From: Xanthostigma xanthostigma
Taxonomy: Eukaryota; Arthropoda; Insecta; Raphidioptera; Raphidiidae
NCBI GenBank assembly: GCA_963575645.1
Contig: OY754470.1
Location: 8,192,501-8,256,500, forward strand
Reading direction: 5' to 3'
DNA length: 64,000 nucleotides
Each line of letters begins with the position of its first letter. The first letter of the stretch is position 1. Of this stretch, positions 11,281 through 22,467 are shown in pieces. The position numbers and the translations under genes are program-made. A model generated the notes under the pieces. That model was not told the origin of the DNA, did no database searches, and saw only the letters and a program-made list of their open reading frames with translations.

Positions 11281-12519
11281 CCTGTATATCAAAATTGACT
11301 AGTACTGCATTGCGTTTTAAAAAAGAATTTCAAAGAACTTGTCGATAAAAACAATATAATTTTCTTTTACGTCAAATGTTAAAAAATATGTATGGAATTC
11401 AGATATTATAGAGGCTTACCTGATCCTTGCGGCGACTTCCTCTCAGACTTAGTCGCTGCTTCCATTCTCTTATTTGAGTGTCAGTACTAAAAGATTTGAG
11501 CATCGGTGTCGCTTGCATGTTTACAACGGACGCTTTGACGTATTGACAGTAGAGATCAATAATACTTGATTGATCGATCACATTATTTAAATAGTATTAT
11601 ATAATAACCTCGCGTCTACCGTATTTTTATTAGTTTTACAACGTTTAGATGTGTATTTTTACTGTGCAAATACTGTTTGTATATTTGCATTATTAAAAAA
11701 GCGTAAATAGGTCATTCTTTTCAGTAAAATTATTGATGACATTTATATAAAATTGTCTTTGAAAATTGAACTTCCATATTAATTTCCTGGTAATTAGCAG
11801 AAAAACAAACACAGCTTGTTTTAAAAGCAGAATTCTTGAAGATAAATAATACAGTTAAATAAAAGTAACTGTTATTTACGGATTGAGAAGAACCGGTTCT
11901 AATAATAACTGCTCTCAGAACTATGCTATTCGGTAATAACCGTCCTTAAATAGCATTATTAATTGCGAATATAATTAATGTACTGTAATTAAGTTTGTAC
12001 GCATTCTTAACATTTGTCAATTTGAATTTTGCCTAACGTAAGTTTCTGAGAAGATTTATTATACAGATATTTTAAATAACGTTTGTTTACGTTGAGATAG
12101 ATAGATTGATTGTTATATTAAATTATAACTTTTTGTATGTACGTTTTGCTTTTAAAAGTTTAATTAGAGCTTTTTTTATCTTTCAATTAACTTTTTTAAG
12201 TTAGAAAATCGTTAGTTTTATATATAGTTTACTGTTAAAGTCGATATTATGCGGCACAATTTTTTTTTATGAACAACTGTTGTTAAATATAACTTTACTC
12301 AAAGTTTACTTTAAGCACAGAATAAATCGTACATATATAAAGTTTCGTGTTTATAAATTATCTTTTTGTAATTTGTTTTGTCTATCTAATCAGGATTCTC
12401 AGTTGTAGGTGTTATCTTGGCTGTTGTTTTCATTTTAAAAATTTGAAACGTACCTGAAAGAAGAACAATTGGGATTAGTAAATTATTATACAAAAATAAC
12501 TACAGTAATATTCTAACAC
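11281..12519. other. AT-rich DNA, nothing recognised
   Basis: Only short frames (for example minus strand 11399-11581) with no recognisable content. Confidence 0.4.
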
Positions 12520-12950
12520 AGCGGTTCTCAACTTATGGTACACGATGTATTTTCAACAGATTCGAGAGTATACCAATCTTTCAGTAGGTATTATCATTCC
12601 AACACCATCAGTGGGTAATGGTACTAATCTAGGTTAAAATCCACTTTTCAAAATCTTATATTTTTCAGTTTAGAGGTCACCAGAATTCAAAAAAACATAT
12701 TTTTGAAAAAAAAAAACTGTGCGTCTGTTTGTGCAGAACACGATACAAGTCAAACGGATGAACGAACTAAAACCAAATTTTGAGAGAATGTTTGATGACG
12801 AGCCATATTGTTATTGGGCAAAATCGGCGCATGCGCAAAAGAGATATATGTTATAACGTTGTTTTTTATATAATAATGGTATACTTTTCATGACGGTTTA
12901 TAATTCTATTTATTTTTTCAAGAAAGTTTTGTTAAAAAGACCTCTGAAGG
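12520..12950 (+). mobile_element. hAT-like end plus a fragment of the GCGCATGCGC family
   Basis: CAGCGGTTCTCAACTTATGG at about 12521 resembles the CAGTGGTTCTCAACC ends of a widespread hAT group; no partner end was found. From about 12655 the sequence (GAATTCAAAAAAACATATTT, CAAACGGATGAACGAACT) matches 26900-27130 and runs into one GCGCATGCGC unit (12827-12836). This shows a second kind of 5' block joined to the same unit. Confidence 0.55.
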
Positions 12951-13193
12951 ATTTAAATATTGTGGCATTTTCTCGCGAAGATTTTAAGCTATGCCTCGAA
13001 ATGAATAAATAGTATTGTGTATACTTAAAATTCTTAAACTTTTACTCTTCATTAATAATAATAATAATTTCCTCTATTTCATCCGCATTATAAAAATATA
13101 TAGAACATGCCAGAATAGAAAGAGTTGAAATATAGTTGAAAAAAATTCTTCTAAAGAATAAAAGTTATAATTTAAAAGCAGTGATTTTATACG

Positions 13194-13868
13194 TTTTTTT
13201 TGACGTGATAACGTCTTATAAATTGATGAATCACCAATATTATAAATTGATAAAACACCGGCTGCATGTTCGAAAAAGTGTAACGTAACGTTCCTAACGT
13301 TCCGCCTGACCCTGTGCGTGCTTTTTGCTAATTTCTCGCTCAATTTAAATCAGATCGGTTTGAAACCAGTCTTAAACGAAAGAGGAGAACATTTTACATA
13401 GATTTCGTATAACAGAATTTGCCTAAACAGTTTTTTTATACAAATTTATATAGAAAAATATTTTATACAAATTTATATAGAAAAATAGCTGTATAAATGC
13501 AATGTTGTGTAATGCATGGCGCGACGCGGTCGGTTGTCTTTGTTTGCCGTACATGGAAATTAGAAGCAAACGTATGTCTTGTCTTAACATGAAAACAGCT
13601 GCATTTCTAATGTTTAATTCAATTTTTTGACATTAGTATATTGTGAAATGCAAAGCCTTCTAAGTTAAGTATTGGAATAACTAATTATTATTAGAACATA
13701 ATACTTCGTAAGTTGCAAACGTCACTTTTGACATTTCTTATCATTCCGACACCAAGGATAAGCGAATTGAAACCAAATTTTGGGAGGTTTAGGTTATGTA
13801 TTACAGAATACGTTATTACGTAAAACTATCGTCCGTAAACCGACTTTACAGACAACCAATTTTTTAAA
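13194..13868 (-). mobile_element. Repeat family E, copy 1, interrupted by another repeat
   Basis: The minus-strand left end TTGGTTGTCTGTAAAGTCGG is at 13868 downward, and the right end, with ACGTTATCACGTCAAAA, is at 13194 upward. Both contain an inverted ACGTGATAACGT block. The conserved GGGTCAGGCGGAACGTTAGG and GCATGCAGCCGGTGTTTTAT segments are present. Between 13335 and 13790 the element is replaced by part of the 0.7-kb block of the large transposon (AGGAGAACATTTTACATAG, CAAATTTTGGGAGG). Other copies are at 31044, 37889 and 50081. Confidence 0.7.
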
Positions 13869-14520
13869 TATATTTTCAATTTTTTTGACGAATTTTGAAA
13901 GATTATTTTTTGAAAATATAGCCAAATGTCCTCTACCTCAGAAAGTACGAAAACTGTAGCGAAGGCCAGATGTTCGTTAGTTTTCTAGACTTGGCACAAA
14001 ATACTTAATTTTGATAGGCGCATGAAATATGCCTTTTGCAATGGATCGACATAGAGAACGCGGATCAACTAGTAAATTGAATCGTTTAGAACTCTGTGCT
14101 GTTTTTTTACTAAGCCTGCCATCAATTATCAGCGAAACTTCGTAATGCCATCACTAATCGAGGCAACAAACTGTACAGAGTGTATAATTACGGTTATTTG
14201 TTTGACAAATGGCTTGAAGATAATTTTCTAGCTATACGTTAACAGTTGCTTAGCACAGCACATCTTGCCCAACACTTTTCGTATTTTATGTTTTCAAACT
14301 TTTAGTTTCCATTTGACGAAAATTATGATAATGATATTGTTACACCATTAATGATAAAGTTAACTTTAAAAATGCTCAAAGAATTATTTCTATATCTTTA
14401 AATTCAACGAAGATATTACATTTTTTGTACGTGGGGTCGCAAACAAAACTGATCGCTGTCTTGTCGGCCATTATGACATCCTGCGGCACAATGTGTCATA
14501 TTAGTAGTGATAGTAACTAA
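13869..14520. other. AT-rich DNA, nothing recognised
   Basis: No supported gene or repeat end. Confidence 0.4.
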
Positions 14521-14836
14521 TCTATACTAATATATAAAGCTGAAAAGTTTGTTTGTTTGTTTGAACGCGCTAATCTCAGGAACTACTGGTTCAAATTGAA
14601 AAAAAAAAATTTTTTGTTGGATAGCCCATTTATCGAGGAAGGCTATAGGCTATATAATATCACGCTACGACCATTAAGAGCGGAGCATTAATGAAAAATG
14701 TTGCAAAATGTATCTCAAAAATAAGCTTCTATTCAGGTGAAATGCACTAACTAAATATACTCATATTAGCGTTGTGAGTACACAACGTCGTATGGCTCAA
14801 TCGGTAGAGCATGCGACTGTTAATATCAGGTTTTTA
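14521..14836 (+). mobile_element. Non-autonomous Helitron, 5' part with truncated tRNA-like segment
   Basis: It starts TCTATACTAATATATAAAGC immediately after an A, as Helitrons do, and continues with the family sequence (GAACGCGCTAATCTCAGGAA, GGCTATAGGCTATATAATAT). At 14790-14834 it enters a tRNA-like segment and then breaks off into unrelated DNA, so the 3' half and hairpin end are missing. Confidence 0.75.
14790..14834 (+). pseudogene. tRNA-Lys-like pseudogene, 5' half
   Basis: TGGCTCAATCGGTAGAGCAT is a good D arm with an A-box-like core, followed by GCGACTGTTAATATC in the anticodon-arm position. It stops before the T arm. The backbone matches insect tRNA-Lys, but the anticodon triplet reads GTT. 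Since it lies inside a truncated Helitron, it is a transposon-borne relic, not a working tRNA. Confidence 0.6.
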
Positions 14837-16014
14837 AAGATATTGCGAGAATTATTTCGCCGTTAATTTTCTAATTTTCGGTACTATGATTAAGAGTATA
14901 AAAAATGGGAGACTTCCTATTGGTTGAAAATATGGTAGAGTATTGATTGGCTTATAATTTACGGTAATGTATTCTAGTCTACACCACTGACATATTATCT
15001 AATTAAAACTTGTTCACGAACAGCACAGGCTTACAAAGCAAGTAACTAAATGATGGCTTTTACACGTAAACAAAATGGTTGTCTCTCAAGCTGATGAAAT
15101 TCTAACAACTTATCGTCTTGTCAAGCTTTTGTGTGGTTCAAAATAACTTCCATATAATCGAAGCTTTTTATACAGGGTCTTTTCTTTGTGGCTGCTATAA
15201 ATTTAATGTCGAAATGAGCAAATTTGTTCATCTATATTCTATATAGAAAAAAAAACGCATCGTAAAGACAAAATAATCTCATTCTAACTCTCTAATTCCT
15301 TCCGCCTTAAACTTTATAATAGACTCTTGGTCAGTTTTTGATTCAAGGAAAGATTTTTTTATGCATTTTTTGAGTGAAAATTATTTCCACTATTTTGCGA
15401 ATTTGATATTCAGTGAGAGCTCTCTTAAATAAAATCAATAATTTTGAAGGTCAGTCAATGACATAAAATATTATAAATTAATTTTTTAATAAAGACAGCC
15501 ATGGCTATACAACGGTATAGGCTGCCTCATTCCGTTGGACAGTAGTCGAGGGATGACGTCATCCTACGGATCTGTCAAATGATTGCGAGACAACGACTAT
15601 TGCTTATTCACTTTAACCTTGGCAATCGAAGCACAGTTTTTTCCTTAAATAAAAAAAAATTAACAAATGTGAAAGAAACCAAAAGACAGAATATTTATAT
15701 TATTTTCAATAAATTAAAGGCATTTTTGAATCAGTTTGCTAACAATGAATGTTCATCTGTATTAAAAATCTAAACATAAAAATAGAAAAAAACAAAATAA
15801 AGAAAAATACCTGAAACAAAAGGCAGAATAATGTGTAAAAAATTAAAAAAAAAAATATTAATTAACAATGTCTACCATTTCTTGAGTATTGTTATGTCTT
15901 TTGTTTGCTTATTAAAAAACCTAAATTTTGTAATAAAAATAAAACGTTCCTATTTTTTAACGTCTATTCTTTTGTCTACTGCCAAATTTAAGAAAAACTC
16001 TAAATAATATATTC
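14837..16014. other. AT-rich DNA, nothing recognised
   Basis: One perfect 14-bp palindrome, GGATGACGTCATCC, lies near 15551. The frame at 15579-15773 is AT-rich and unlike any known protein. Confidence 0.35.
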
Positions 16015-16172
16015 TGTTACCGACCAAACCCGATTTCAAGACAAACTAGTTTTGCGTAGGCCAAACTAGTTCTACAAACCAATTTAACCTAGGCTGAACT
16101 AGTTTGTCCTAGTATGAATACTGAATAGTAGGCTGAACTAGTTTGTCCTGAAATTGGGTTTCGCCGGTAACA
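16015..16172. mobile_element. 158-bp palindromic MITE with CTAGTTTG repeats
   Basis: The ends are inverted copies: TGTTACCGACCAAACCC on the left and GGGTTTCGCCGGTAACA on the right, extending about 37 bp to the shared GACAAACTAGTT. Inside, GGCTGAACTAGTTTGTCCT occurs twice in direct orientation and a related AGGCCAAACTAGTT once. Flanks are TA-rich, so the target duplication cannot be fixed. Confidence 0.75.
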
Positions 16173-16654
16173 TATATATAGGTATAATCGTCAACAATCT
16201 CTGACGTCAGATGATCAGATGGAATGAGTACCTTACACTTGACAAACCTTGGTATATCTATTACACGTTTTTATGCTTATTACATAATGATCAAAGTAAA
16301 CGCGGTGTAGTTGTACGATTTTGTCAGTTCAAGTTACTGCTTATTAGCAAAATGTGCTCCGATTTTATGAAATGTAAAATGTTTTTATAGTGAATTTTTA
16401 AAACATAGCGATCAGTTTAATTCAATAACAAAACATTTTAGTTAAGTTTATTCTTTTGAACGGATTAGATGGAACAGTTGATAAATAAAAACACTTGGTT
16501 AATTAGTGGCCGGAGTTCTAAATATATTACACCAAAATTTTAAAAGAAAGCCGTAGGGATGTTTATTTCTGAAGGTGTTTTTAACGGTAAGTATTTTTTT
16601 TATTTTTTCTTGTCATGAATAAAATAATGCAATATTCAAATCTTTGAGTAAAGT
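16173..16654. other. AT-rich DNA, nothing recognised
   Basis: No supported gene or repeat end. Confidence 0.4.
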
Positions 16655-16725
16655 CTGATTAGAACTCTTCAATAAATAAAATTATTATTGTCTGAAAAAT
16701 TGGTCGATAATTTTATATATTGAAG
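16655..16725. repeat. Short foldback of the Penelope-like end sequence
   Basis: CTTCAATAAATAAAATTAT is followed within about 15 bases by its reverse complement within GGTCGATAATTTTATATATTGAAG. The same sequence forms the outer part of the larger inverted pair at 17245-18022 and another short foldback at 20143-20205. Confidence 0.6.
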
Positions 16726-17244
16726 AATAATTCAATGCGTCATTATTAAAATTTTACAATTATTTTGATGCTATAACGTAATTAAATAAAAGATACGTAA
16801 TTTGTAATTAATTAAAATGCGTGGAAAAGTCTTCGCAATACATAATTTAAATTTCATAATTATTATTAAATGTTAGCACATAATGGCATTAATGTGTAAT
16901 TTAATAAGTGGGTAATAATAATATGAAGCAGACAAAAGAAGGATTTTGATGTATTTAATTGTACTTGTACCACATTTGTTATTTTGTTTTAAAGCCATCT
17001 GCTATATTTTGTAACTTTTTTATGTCTAGGGTTTGGAACAATAAGAGTATTAATATGCTCTTATTGGTTAGTTGTCAAAAGTAAACGGTCGTTATGGTAA
17101 AAATGTTTGTAAACTCTATACTCCATGATTGCGCTGTTGTCAAATAGGCATCCGCATTTTATAGATTACTTCGTTTCATACTTTTCAGCAACAATTTTTT
17201 CTAGAGATTTTCGTCGTTATAACAATAGATAACAAATCTTTGAT
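16726..17244. other. AT-rich DNA, nothing recognised
   Basis: No supported gene or repeat end. Confidence 0.4.
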
Positions 17245-17336
17245 TAACGTCTGATTAGATCTCTTCAATAAATAAAATTATCGACCAATTTTTGAGACAA
17301 TATATTAACAAAACAATATATAATTAATACATTAAC

Positions 17337-17365
17337 GTTTCGATCCGGATTTGGATCTTCTTCAG
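17337..17365 (-). ncRNA. Hammerhead-ribozyme-like core
   Basis: On the minus strand: CTGAAGA (the CUGANGA box), one extra A, a 5-bp stem II (GATCC / GGATC) with a 6-nt loop, then GAAAC followed by GTTAATG. The order and spacing fit a type I hammerhead with a very short, palindromic stem III (AACGTT), which is the kind reported in Penelope-like elements. A residue inserted after A9 is tolerated in some natural hammerheads. No activity can be judged from sequence; stem I was not verified. Confidence 0.45.
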
Positions 17366-17464
17366 AACTGATCTAAAAAATATAAAAAATAATTAATATT
17401 TAATTTCTAATTAACTTTTTATAAAATTCCTTCAAATCGAAACGTTAATGTATTAATTATTATA

Positions 17465-17960
17465 CAGTATAACCTCTCTATAACGAATCTCAAGGGACCA
17501 AGCATTTTCTTCGTTATAAAGAGTTTTTGTTATATGGAGGTAAAAAAGAAAAATAACCAAATTTCACCTAATTAATTTATTCCAAACACACATAATCTGT
17601 TAACTTTGCCTGACGTTTTTTGGTATGCCAATATTTGTTTAGTATTTTATTAAGTATCTTATGCATGTCTTAAGATGTGGTGGAATCATCTTCATTAAAC
17701 AATAGGAATTTTTCGATAAGTTTGGCGGCATCGAGTACTTGTTGAATAGTTAGTGATGATTCAGAATCGTCCTCTTTACGTCTGTAAATATTTGCTGACG
17801 CCTAAATATGAGCATATTTCTTCGTAATAGAGAATGGCTGTTGCGCTATAAAGAAGGTATTAATGTATGGGTTTTAAGGTAAACCAACCAAACTGTAAAG
17901 ATTTCTACGTTATAGGGAGTTTTTCGTTATAACGAAGGACGTTATAAAGAGGTTACACTG
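17465..17960 (-). mobile_element. Pogo/Tigger-type element, deleted (496 bp)
   Basis: The termini are CAGTATAACCTCTCTATAAC on the left and, reading inward from the right, CAGTGTAACCTCTTTATAAC. Both are flanked by TA (17463-17464, 17961-17962), the target of the Tc1/mariner/pogo superfamily. The interior keeps only the C-terminal end of the transposase on the minus strand. The insertion splits the Penelope-like inverted pair, so it is the younger of the two. Confidence 0.8.
17577..17801 (-). pseudogene. Pogo-type transposase, C-terminal fragment
   Basis: The 74-residue minus-strand reading includes an internal stop. The first part, RKEDDSESSLTIQQVLDAAK followed by LIEKFLLFNEDDSTTS, resembles the acidic tail region of Tigger/pogo transposases, where a helix with VLxAxxxIxxF precedes the end. 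After the stop the same frame continues DMHKILNKILNKYWHTKKRQ and ends AKLTDYVCLE, close to the QxxITDFF-type PCNA-interaction motif reported at the end of pogo transposases. The DNA-binding and catalytic DDE regions are absent, so the fragment cannot act as a transposase. Confidence 0.6.
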
Positions 17961-18022
17961 TATATTTTTTTGTTAATATATTGTCTGAAAAATTGGTCGA
18001 TAATTTTATATATTGTACAATA

Positions 18023-18739
18023 GATAACATTTTGAACAGAGTTTCTTAGATATGTGACTGACATATTCTAACAATTATAACATTTTTTCGGTGATATTAC
18101 TACGTTTTATCGATACTAAACTGTGACAGTCCGATTTTTCAATGAGGATTCACGTATTTATTTATGTCGCGCACTGTTCATTGACACTGACTGCCTGTCT
18201 TCCTTAGCGCTGTTTATATAAGTTCTTCTATGCGATTCCGACAACAACACGGCTCGGACAACAATGCACAGCCGCCGCTTCCAGTGGCGTCTCGTTACAT
18301 AATGTTAAAATTACTTTCGTCAAAAAGTATAACAAAGAAACGACAACCCTAGCTCATGGATATCTAGTAACAATGTACCCAAGTACTTTACACACAAGCT
18401 GAAGCTCATCTACCGCTTTATTATTATGTTACGTGTTATGAAACTCACGCGAACGTTTCCAAGAAGTTTGTTGACAACTTTGTTGCATAAATTAGAATTG
18501 AAGTTTTGTAATTCCCTCTACTTTCTTTAATTCACTCCTTTCTTTGTACTCAAACCGGAAGTTTAGTCGAAGTAAAAGAAAAATGTATTAAATGCAGGAA
18601 ATTACAGCATGCATTACGCAAGTTATGCACATCAAATTCTCTTATGATACGATATGAACACAACCTAGACTTCCGTACCGGAAATCCGGGATTTAATATT
18701 CAGTCGCCCTTATTACTACCTGGTTAATAATTAATATGG
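18023..18739. other. Unassigned DNA
   Basis: Slightly more GC-balanced than its surroundings near 18240-18300, but no frame or repeat end is supported. Confidence 0.35.
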
Positions 18740-19062
18740 TTTTTCTTCATTTCTCGATCGAAAGTACGCGTACTTTCGGCATTTTAACATTTACGCATTG
18801 GTGGGATTACACCACTGATGCGGGAAGTACGCACGTTCGGGTGGCAGTACAGAAAATAACCTATCAATTGTTGTTTAGATGTCGTTCCCATAGCAACCCT
18901 ATTACATTTTGGCTAATAGTCTCGAACAGCTGTCATTCATATTTTTACGTATAACCTCAAAGTTACTTGCTTGGAATTTATCTGTGTTTTTATGTAATTA
19001 ATACGTAATTAATTAATTAATGTATTTAATAAGCGTATTTACGACCGAGGTATGAAGAAAAA
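18740..19062 (+). mobile_element. Repeat family H, full-length copy with about 20-bp inverted ends
   Basis: The left end TTTTTCTTCATTTCTCGATC and right end CGACCGAGGTATGAAGAAAA are imperfect inverted repeats. Just inside the left end is a perfect 20-bp palindrome, CGAAAGTACGCGTACTTTCG (18759-18778). The centre contains GGTGGGATTACACCACTGAT, the intact version of the site into which a LINE inserted in the copy at 53425-54007. The 72-codon frame 18736-18954 is not a gene. A fragment of the family is at 28838. Confidence 0.65.
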
Positions 19063-20142
19063 TAGTATACTATTTTTGACGTTGAGAGGAAGTTTGGTGG
19101 AAGAATAATTTAAAAAGAACCTTTACCGATTTTTCGCTTGTAAACGACGTTTCGACAAATTTAGACTGAGGCCTTTAAAATGAAAATATACAAGCGTAAC
19201 ATCGGTAAGGCTTCATTGTAAATTGTTCTTCGATCAAACTTTTCCTGAACGTAAATATTTTATTAGAACATAACTGTAATTATGGATAACGCTAATTTTT
19301 TATTGTTCAATAAAATGTCTCAAGGATTTATTTTTGCAAACACATTTCATTTTCAATCTATAATATATTAATCTTGTCCAATTTATAAAAAAGTATTTGC
19401 AGAATTATTCATTCGAACATAATAAGGGTAAAGGGACCACGAGTCGATTCTCAATGAAATATTTATATGGAGTAAAATTACTTTAAAGCTGAAACGCGAG
19501 CTGCCCTGAAGCAATTAATAAACTTTTAACTGACTGTCAACTCAGAATTAGTTCGGAGACGACAACGAATAACCATTTAAACTTCAGTGGCAACATATCT
19601 GCGGTAAAAAGAATAAACGGTGTACGACGAATTTTTTAATTTCATTTTAAATTCACTTCCTTTATAATTGGTCAATTACAGAACTAAACTTTGCATCAGT
19701 GCGTAAAATAATATTTAAAGTAGGCGACACCGATGTCGTCTAGTGAGTAATGACGAGAGTTTGTGCCGCCCAGCGATTCTGCTCGCGTGGTATTGAAGCA
19801 GAGAAACACAAGCGTTTTCTGAGCGACTTTATAGGTTAAAACAAGTTCTAAGTGACGAATCACAAAGTAATAATAATAATAATAATATATGTTTATTTTA
19901 AAAATAACGGCGTGTAAGTTTTGACATTATATGATATTTGAAACTGAATTAACATTCTGACTAGACTAGGCGTCAGGTGTGATAATAAAGAAATGTTTGA
20001 CTTTGCTATGTTTCAATATGGTAATTTTTTTCATAACTTCGCTCCTTCCTTACGTTTATAACAGACCTATATGCAGCTCTGGAGCTGTAGTTCCGCCCGG
20101 TGGAAATTGCTTGAAATATGATCTGATTTATTGTCAGTTTTT
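19063..20142. other. Unassigned; possible LINE tail
   Basis: An (AAT)n run at 19869-19890, preceded on the minus strand by AAAATAAACATATATT, resembles the 3' tail of the LINE copies at 53485 and 57940. No ORF2 remnant could be read next to it, so it may be only 3' untranslated sequence. Confidence 0.3.
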
Positions 20143-20205
20143 TTAATAAATAAAATTATCGACCAATTGAAAATTGTTCGATAATTTTATTTATTGGAGA
20201 GTTCT
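20143..20205. repeat. Short foldback of the Penelope-like end sequence
   Basis: AATAAATAAAATTATCGACC and its reverse complement TTCGATAATTTTATTTATT are separated by about 13 bases. It is the third such foldback in the window. The following AATCAGACGTTAATCAAAG also flanks the larger copy at 17245. Confidence 0.6.
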
Positions 20206-20250
20206 AATCAGACGTTAATCAAAGATTTGAATATAGTCAGTTTTGTACTA

Positions 20251-20796
20251 TGGGCTGTGTGCACGAAGGCTACTAGCGCCGCTAGTGGGTAAAAGAGAAT
20301 TATTTAACTCACTTTTTATGGCAATCGCATGTTTCTATGGCAATAAGTCAAAAACTTTAGTTGGCCATGATGTGTCAAAAAAATGTAATAAGCTGTTAAT
20401 TTTAAATACAATAAAATTCAGATTGTAAACCAGTATATAAATAGCATAACATAAAAGGTACATGAGAATTATTTATTTTTCAATTTTGACGTACAATATA
20501 TAAATAATTTATGTGTTTACACTGACAGCGGAACGTCAAATTATGGCGCCAATGATCTTTATTTTATTTAAATGGCCATCAGTGCAACAGCCCGGAACAC
20601 AACAAGCATTTCCAGATTGCCTGTAGTTTTGCCCATGTTTACTTTGTAATTAAAAAAAAATATATAATTGTAACTATTTTCCCCTTTAGTTTTGCTCACT
20701 GACATACGGAAAATTTGAGTTGGAAGTTTCCCCTAGTGCTCACCACAAACGCTCGCATCGATAAATTTGTAACTCCGCCTCCCTGCACATAGCCCA
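20251..20796. mobile_element. MITE with inverted TGGGCTGTGTGCAC ends
   Basis: Left TGGGCTGTGTGCACGAAGGC and right GCCTCCCTGCACATAGCCCA are imperfect inverted repeats, each next to TA. This suggests a TA target, but TA is common here. The 546-bp interior has no coding capacity; the 61-codon frame at 20243-20428 is not a gene. Confidence 0.6.
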
Positions 20797-21550
20797 TAAG
20801 AAACAATTCACCTTATTAAAAAAATGAAAAATAGAAAGATAAGTTTTGATGCAACGAAAATGGGTTTTTGAATTTTGCCCGTCTATGTAATTTTACTAAA
20901 AATCTGACGTAGGCCACTTTACATAGCGACCACAAATATTTACATGCATTTTGCGTAATTTGATATTTTTTTAATATAGATTGTGACAGAACGTACTGAG
21001 TTTAATAACTTTTTCTTGCCATTTTAACATCAAACCATACCTATTAATATTATTACCTAATTATATTTTAAATAAAATGGAAAATTTGATGTAATAAGTT
21101 TGTTGAATGATTTAAAAAGTTTTAAAAACATTTCTGTTTTAAATAATTATTTTTACAGTGTTTTTTTTACTATTATTAGTTTCAATTTTAATATAAAAGA
21201 TAACTTTTTAGACAAAAGTTCTATAGTAGGTACTAACGGGGTCTTGTTATGATAAGACGACCTTTTTTAGATATGGCTATCAAAATTATTTTTTTAATTG
21301 GAAACACCATTTTTATTGCATCTCATGAAAGTAGGTACCGGAAGTAATCTATTTGATGTGATTTTTTCGTCAAATTTTGGCGCGACTTTTTTTCTTACGA
21401 ATGTACCGTCGGGATCTAAAAAAACTTTTCAAAGATTTATCTGTTATACAAAATGGCAGAAAATATGTTTGGTAACTTTTTTTTTTTCAAATAAAATAGA
21501 ATGTCCCCATTTTAAAAAATATTTTTGATAGACGATCTGTGAATTAAAAA
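20797..21550. other. Unassigned AT-rich DNA
   Basis: The frame 21298-21528 is low-complexity and not recognisable. Confidence 0.35.
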
Positions 21551-21899
21551 CCGCGAACACCTGTCAACCACGAACCTGCACGACCAGCACCGCACCGAGC
21601 AAAAACTGTTCGTGAAGGTAACCGTGTTATTTAACGGAGTAGCGCACATTAGACTTGAACCAGCAACGATCGTCAATCAGTCGTCTGCAATTATGTCTAA
21701 CCGTACTGGAGCGATCTAGTGTGCTAGTGATGATTAATTAATTTGCATTGATAAAACCACTTGAAAACTGCTAAATAACTACCGCACATTATGAAACCCT
21801 TGCACTAAAATTTGCAGGTTTGTGCTGGTCTAGTGTGTGCAGGTTGCAACTTTGTGCTGTGCTGGTTGTGCAGGTTTACGCTTGACACGTGTGCGCGAT
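21551..21899. mobile_element. MITE with about 45-bp inverted ends
   Basis: Left CGAACCTGCACGACCAGCAC (from 21571) matches the reverse complement of the right end (GTGCTGGTTGTGCAGGTTTA). The match extends outward to CGCGAACACCTGTCAA / TTGACACGTGTGCGCG. No clear target duplication was seen. The ends are much more GC-rich than the surroundings. Confidence 0.7.
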
Positions 21900-21916
21900 G
21901 TATTATTGAGGATCTA

Positions 21917-22090
21917 CAATGAAGTTCATTTATAACGACCCCGGTTATAACCACTTTTTGGTGACAGCGTCGTAACACTTTTAAAGTTTACTTTTCTTTC
22001 TATATACAACGACTTCCGGATACAGAAGATTCCGGATATAGCGACGGCATTATGTGATCCCTTCATCATCGCTATAATCGAAATGCACTG
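21917..22090. mobile_element. 174-bp pogo/Tigger-type MITE
   Basis: The ends CAATGAAGTTCATTTATAAC and, from the right, CAGTGCATTTCGATTATAGC resemble pogo/Tigger termini. Both are bordered by TA (21915-21916, 22091-22092). Several CGTTATAAC-like motifs are inside. The 92-codon minus-strand frame crossing it is not a gene. Confidence 0.6.
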
Positions 22091-22410
22091 TACGTAAGGA
22101 AAATTATTGAATGTGAAAAATCTACAGAGAAAGCATCGTATTATTTCGTATCCGCGTTTGAAAAAATATTTTTTATATGGTGTGCCATTTTGTGTAGAAT
22201 TCACTTAGGTGTAAAATAGCTTTTCTTTACTGCGAATAATAGAAAATCCTTTATAAATTGTGTGCGTGCAAAATTTCTTTAGAAGACAAGATAATGAGTA
22301 AATTAAACGCTAACTAGAACCTGCTGAGAACAACGGCATCTAACAGAAGCTAAATAATATGCATACAGAATTTATGTTCATAATACCCTCTTTGTGTTTG
22401 TCGGTCGTTT
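22091..22410. other. AT-rich DNA, nothing recognised
   Basis: No supported gene or repeat end. Confidence 0.4.
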
Positions 22411-22412
22411 TT

Positions 22413-22467
22413 AGGGATGCACAAAAAACATCAAAGTTTTCTTTACAATCTAAAATGTTTTGATATC
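22413..22467 (+). mobile_element. Fragment of the TAGGGATGCACAA hAT family
   Basis: TTAGGGATGCACAAAAAACA matches the end of the complete 132-bp element at 24226-24357. It is cut off where the next hAT element begins. Confidence 0.5.

Larger units (their letters stand above)
17245..18022. mobile_element. Inverted pair of Penelope-like remnants, split by a pogo element
   Basis: The left arm (AATTATCGACCAATTTTTGAG ... ATTAACGTTTCGATCC) is repeated in reverse as AATCGAAACGTTAATG (about 17427-17443), continuing after the pogo insertion as TATTGTCTGAAAAATTGG (about 17978 on). The CTGAAGA...GAAACGTTAATG block on the minus strand resembles the terminal sequences of Penelope-like retroelements, which are known to carry hammerhead motifs. 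No GIY-YIG or reverse transcriptase frame remains, so the class is inferred. Confidence 0.55.
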
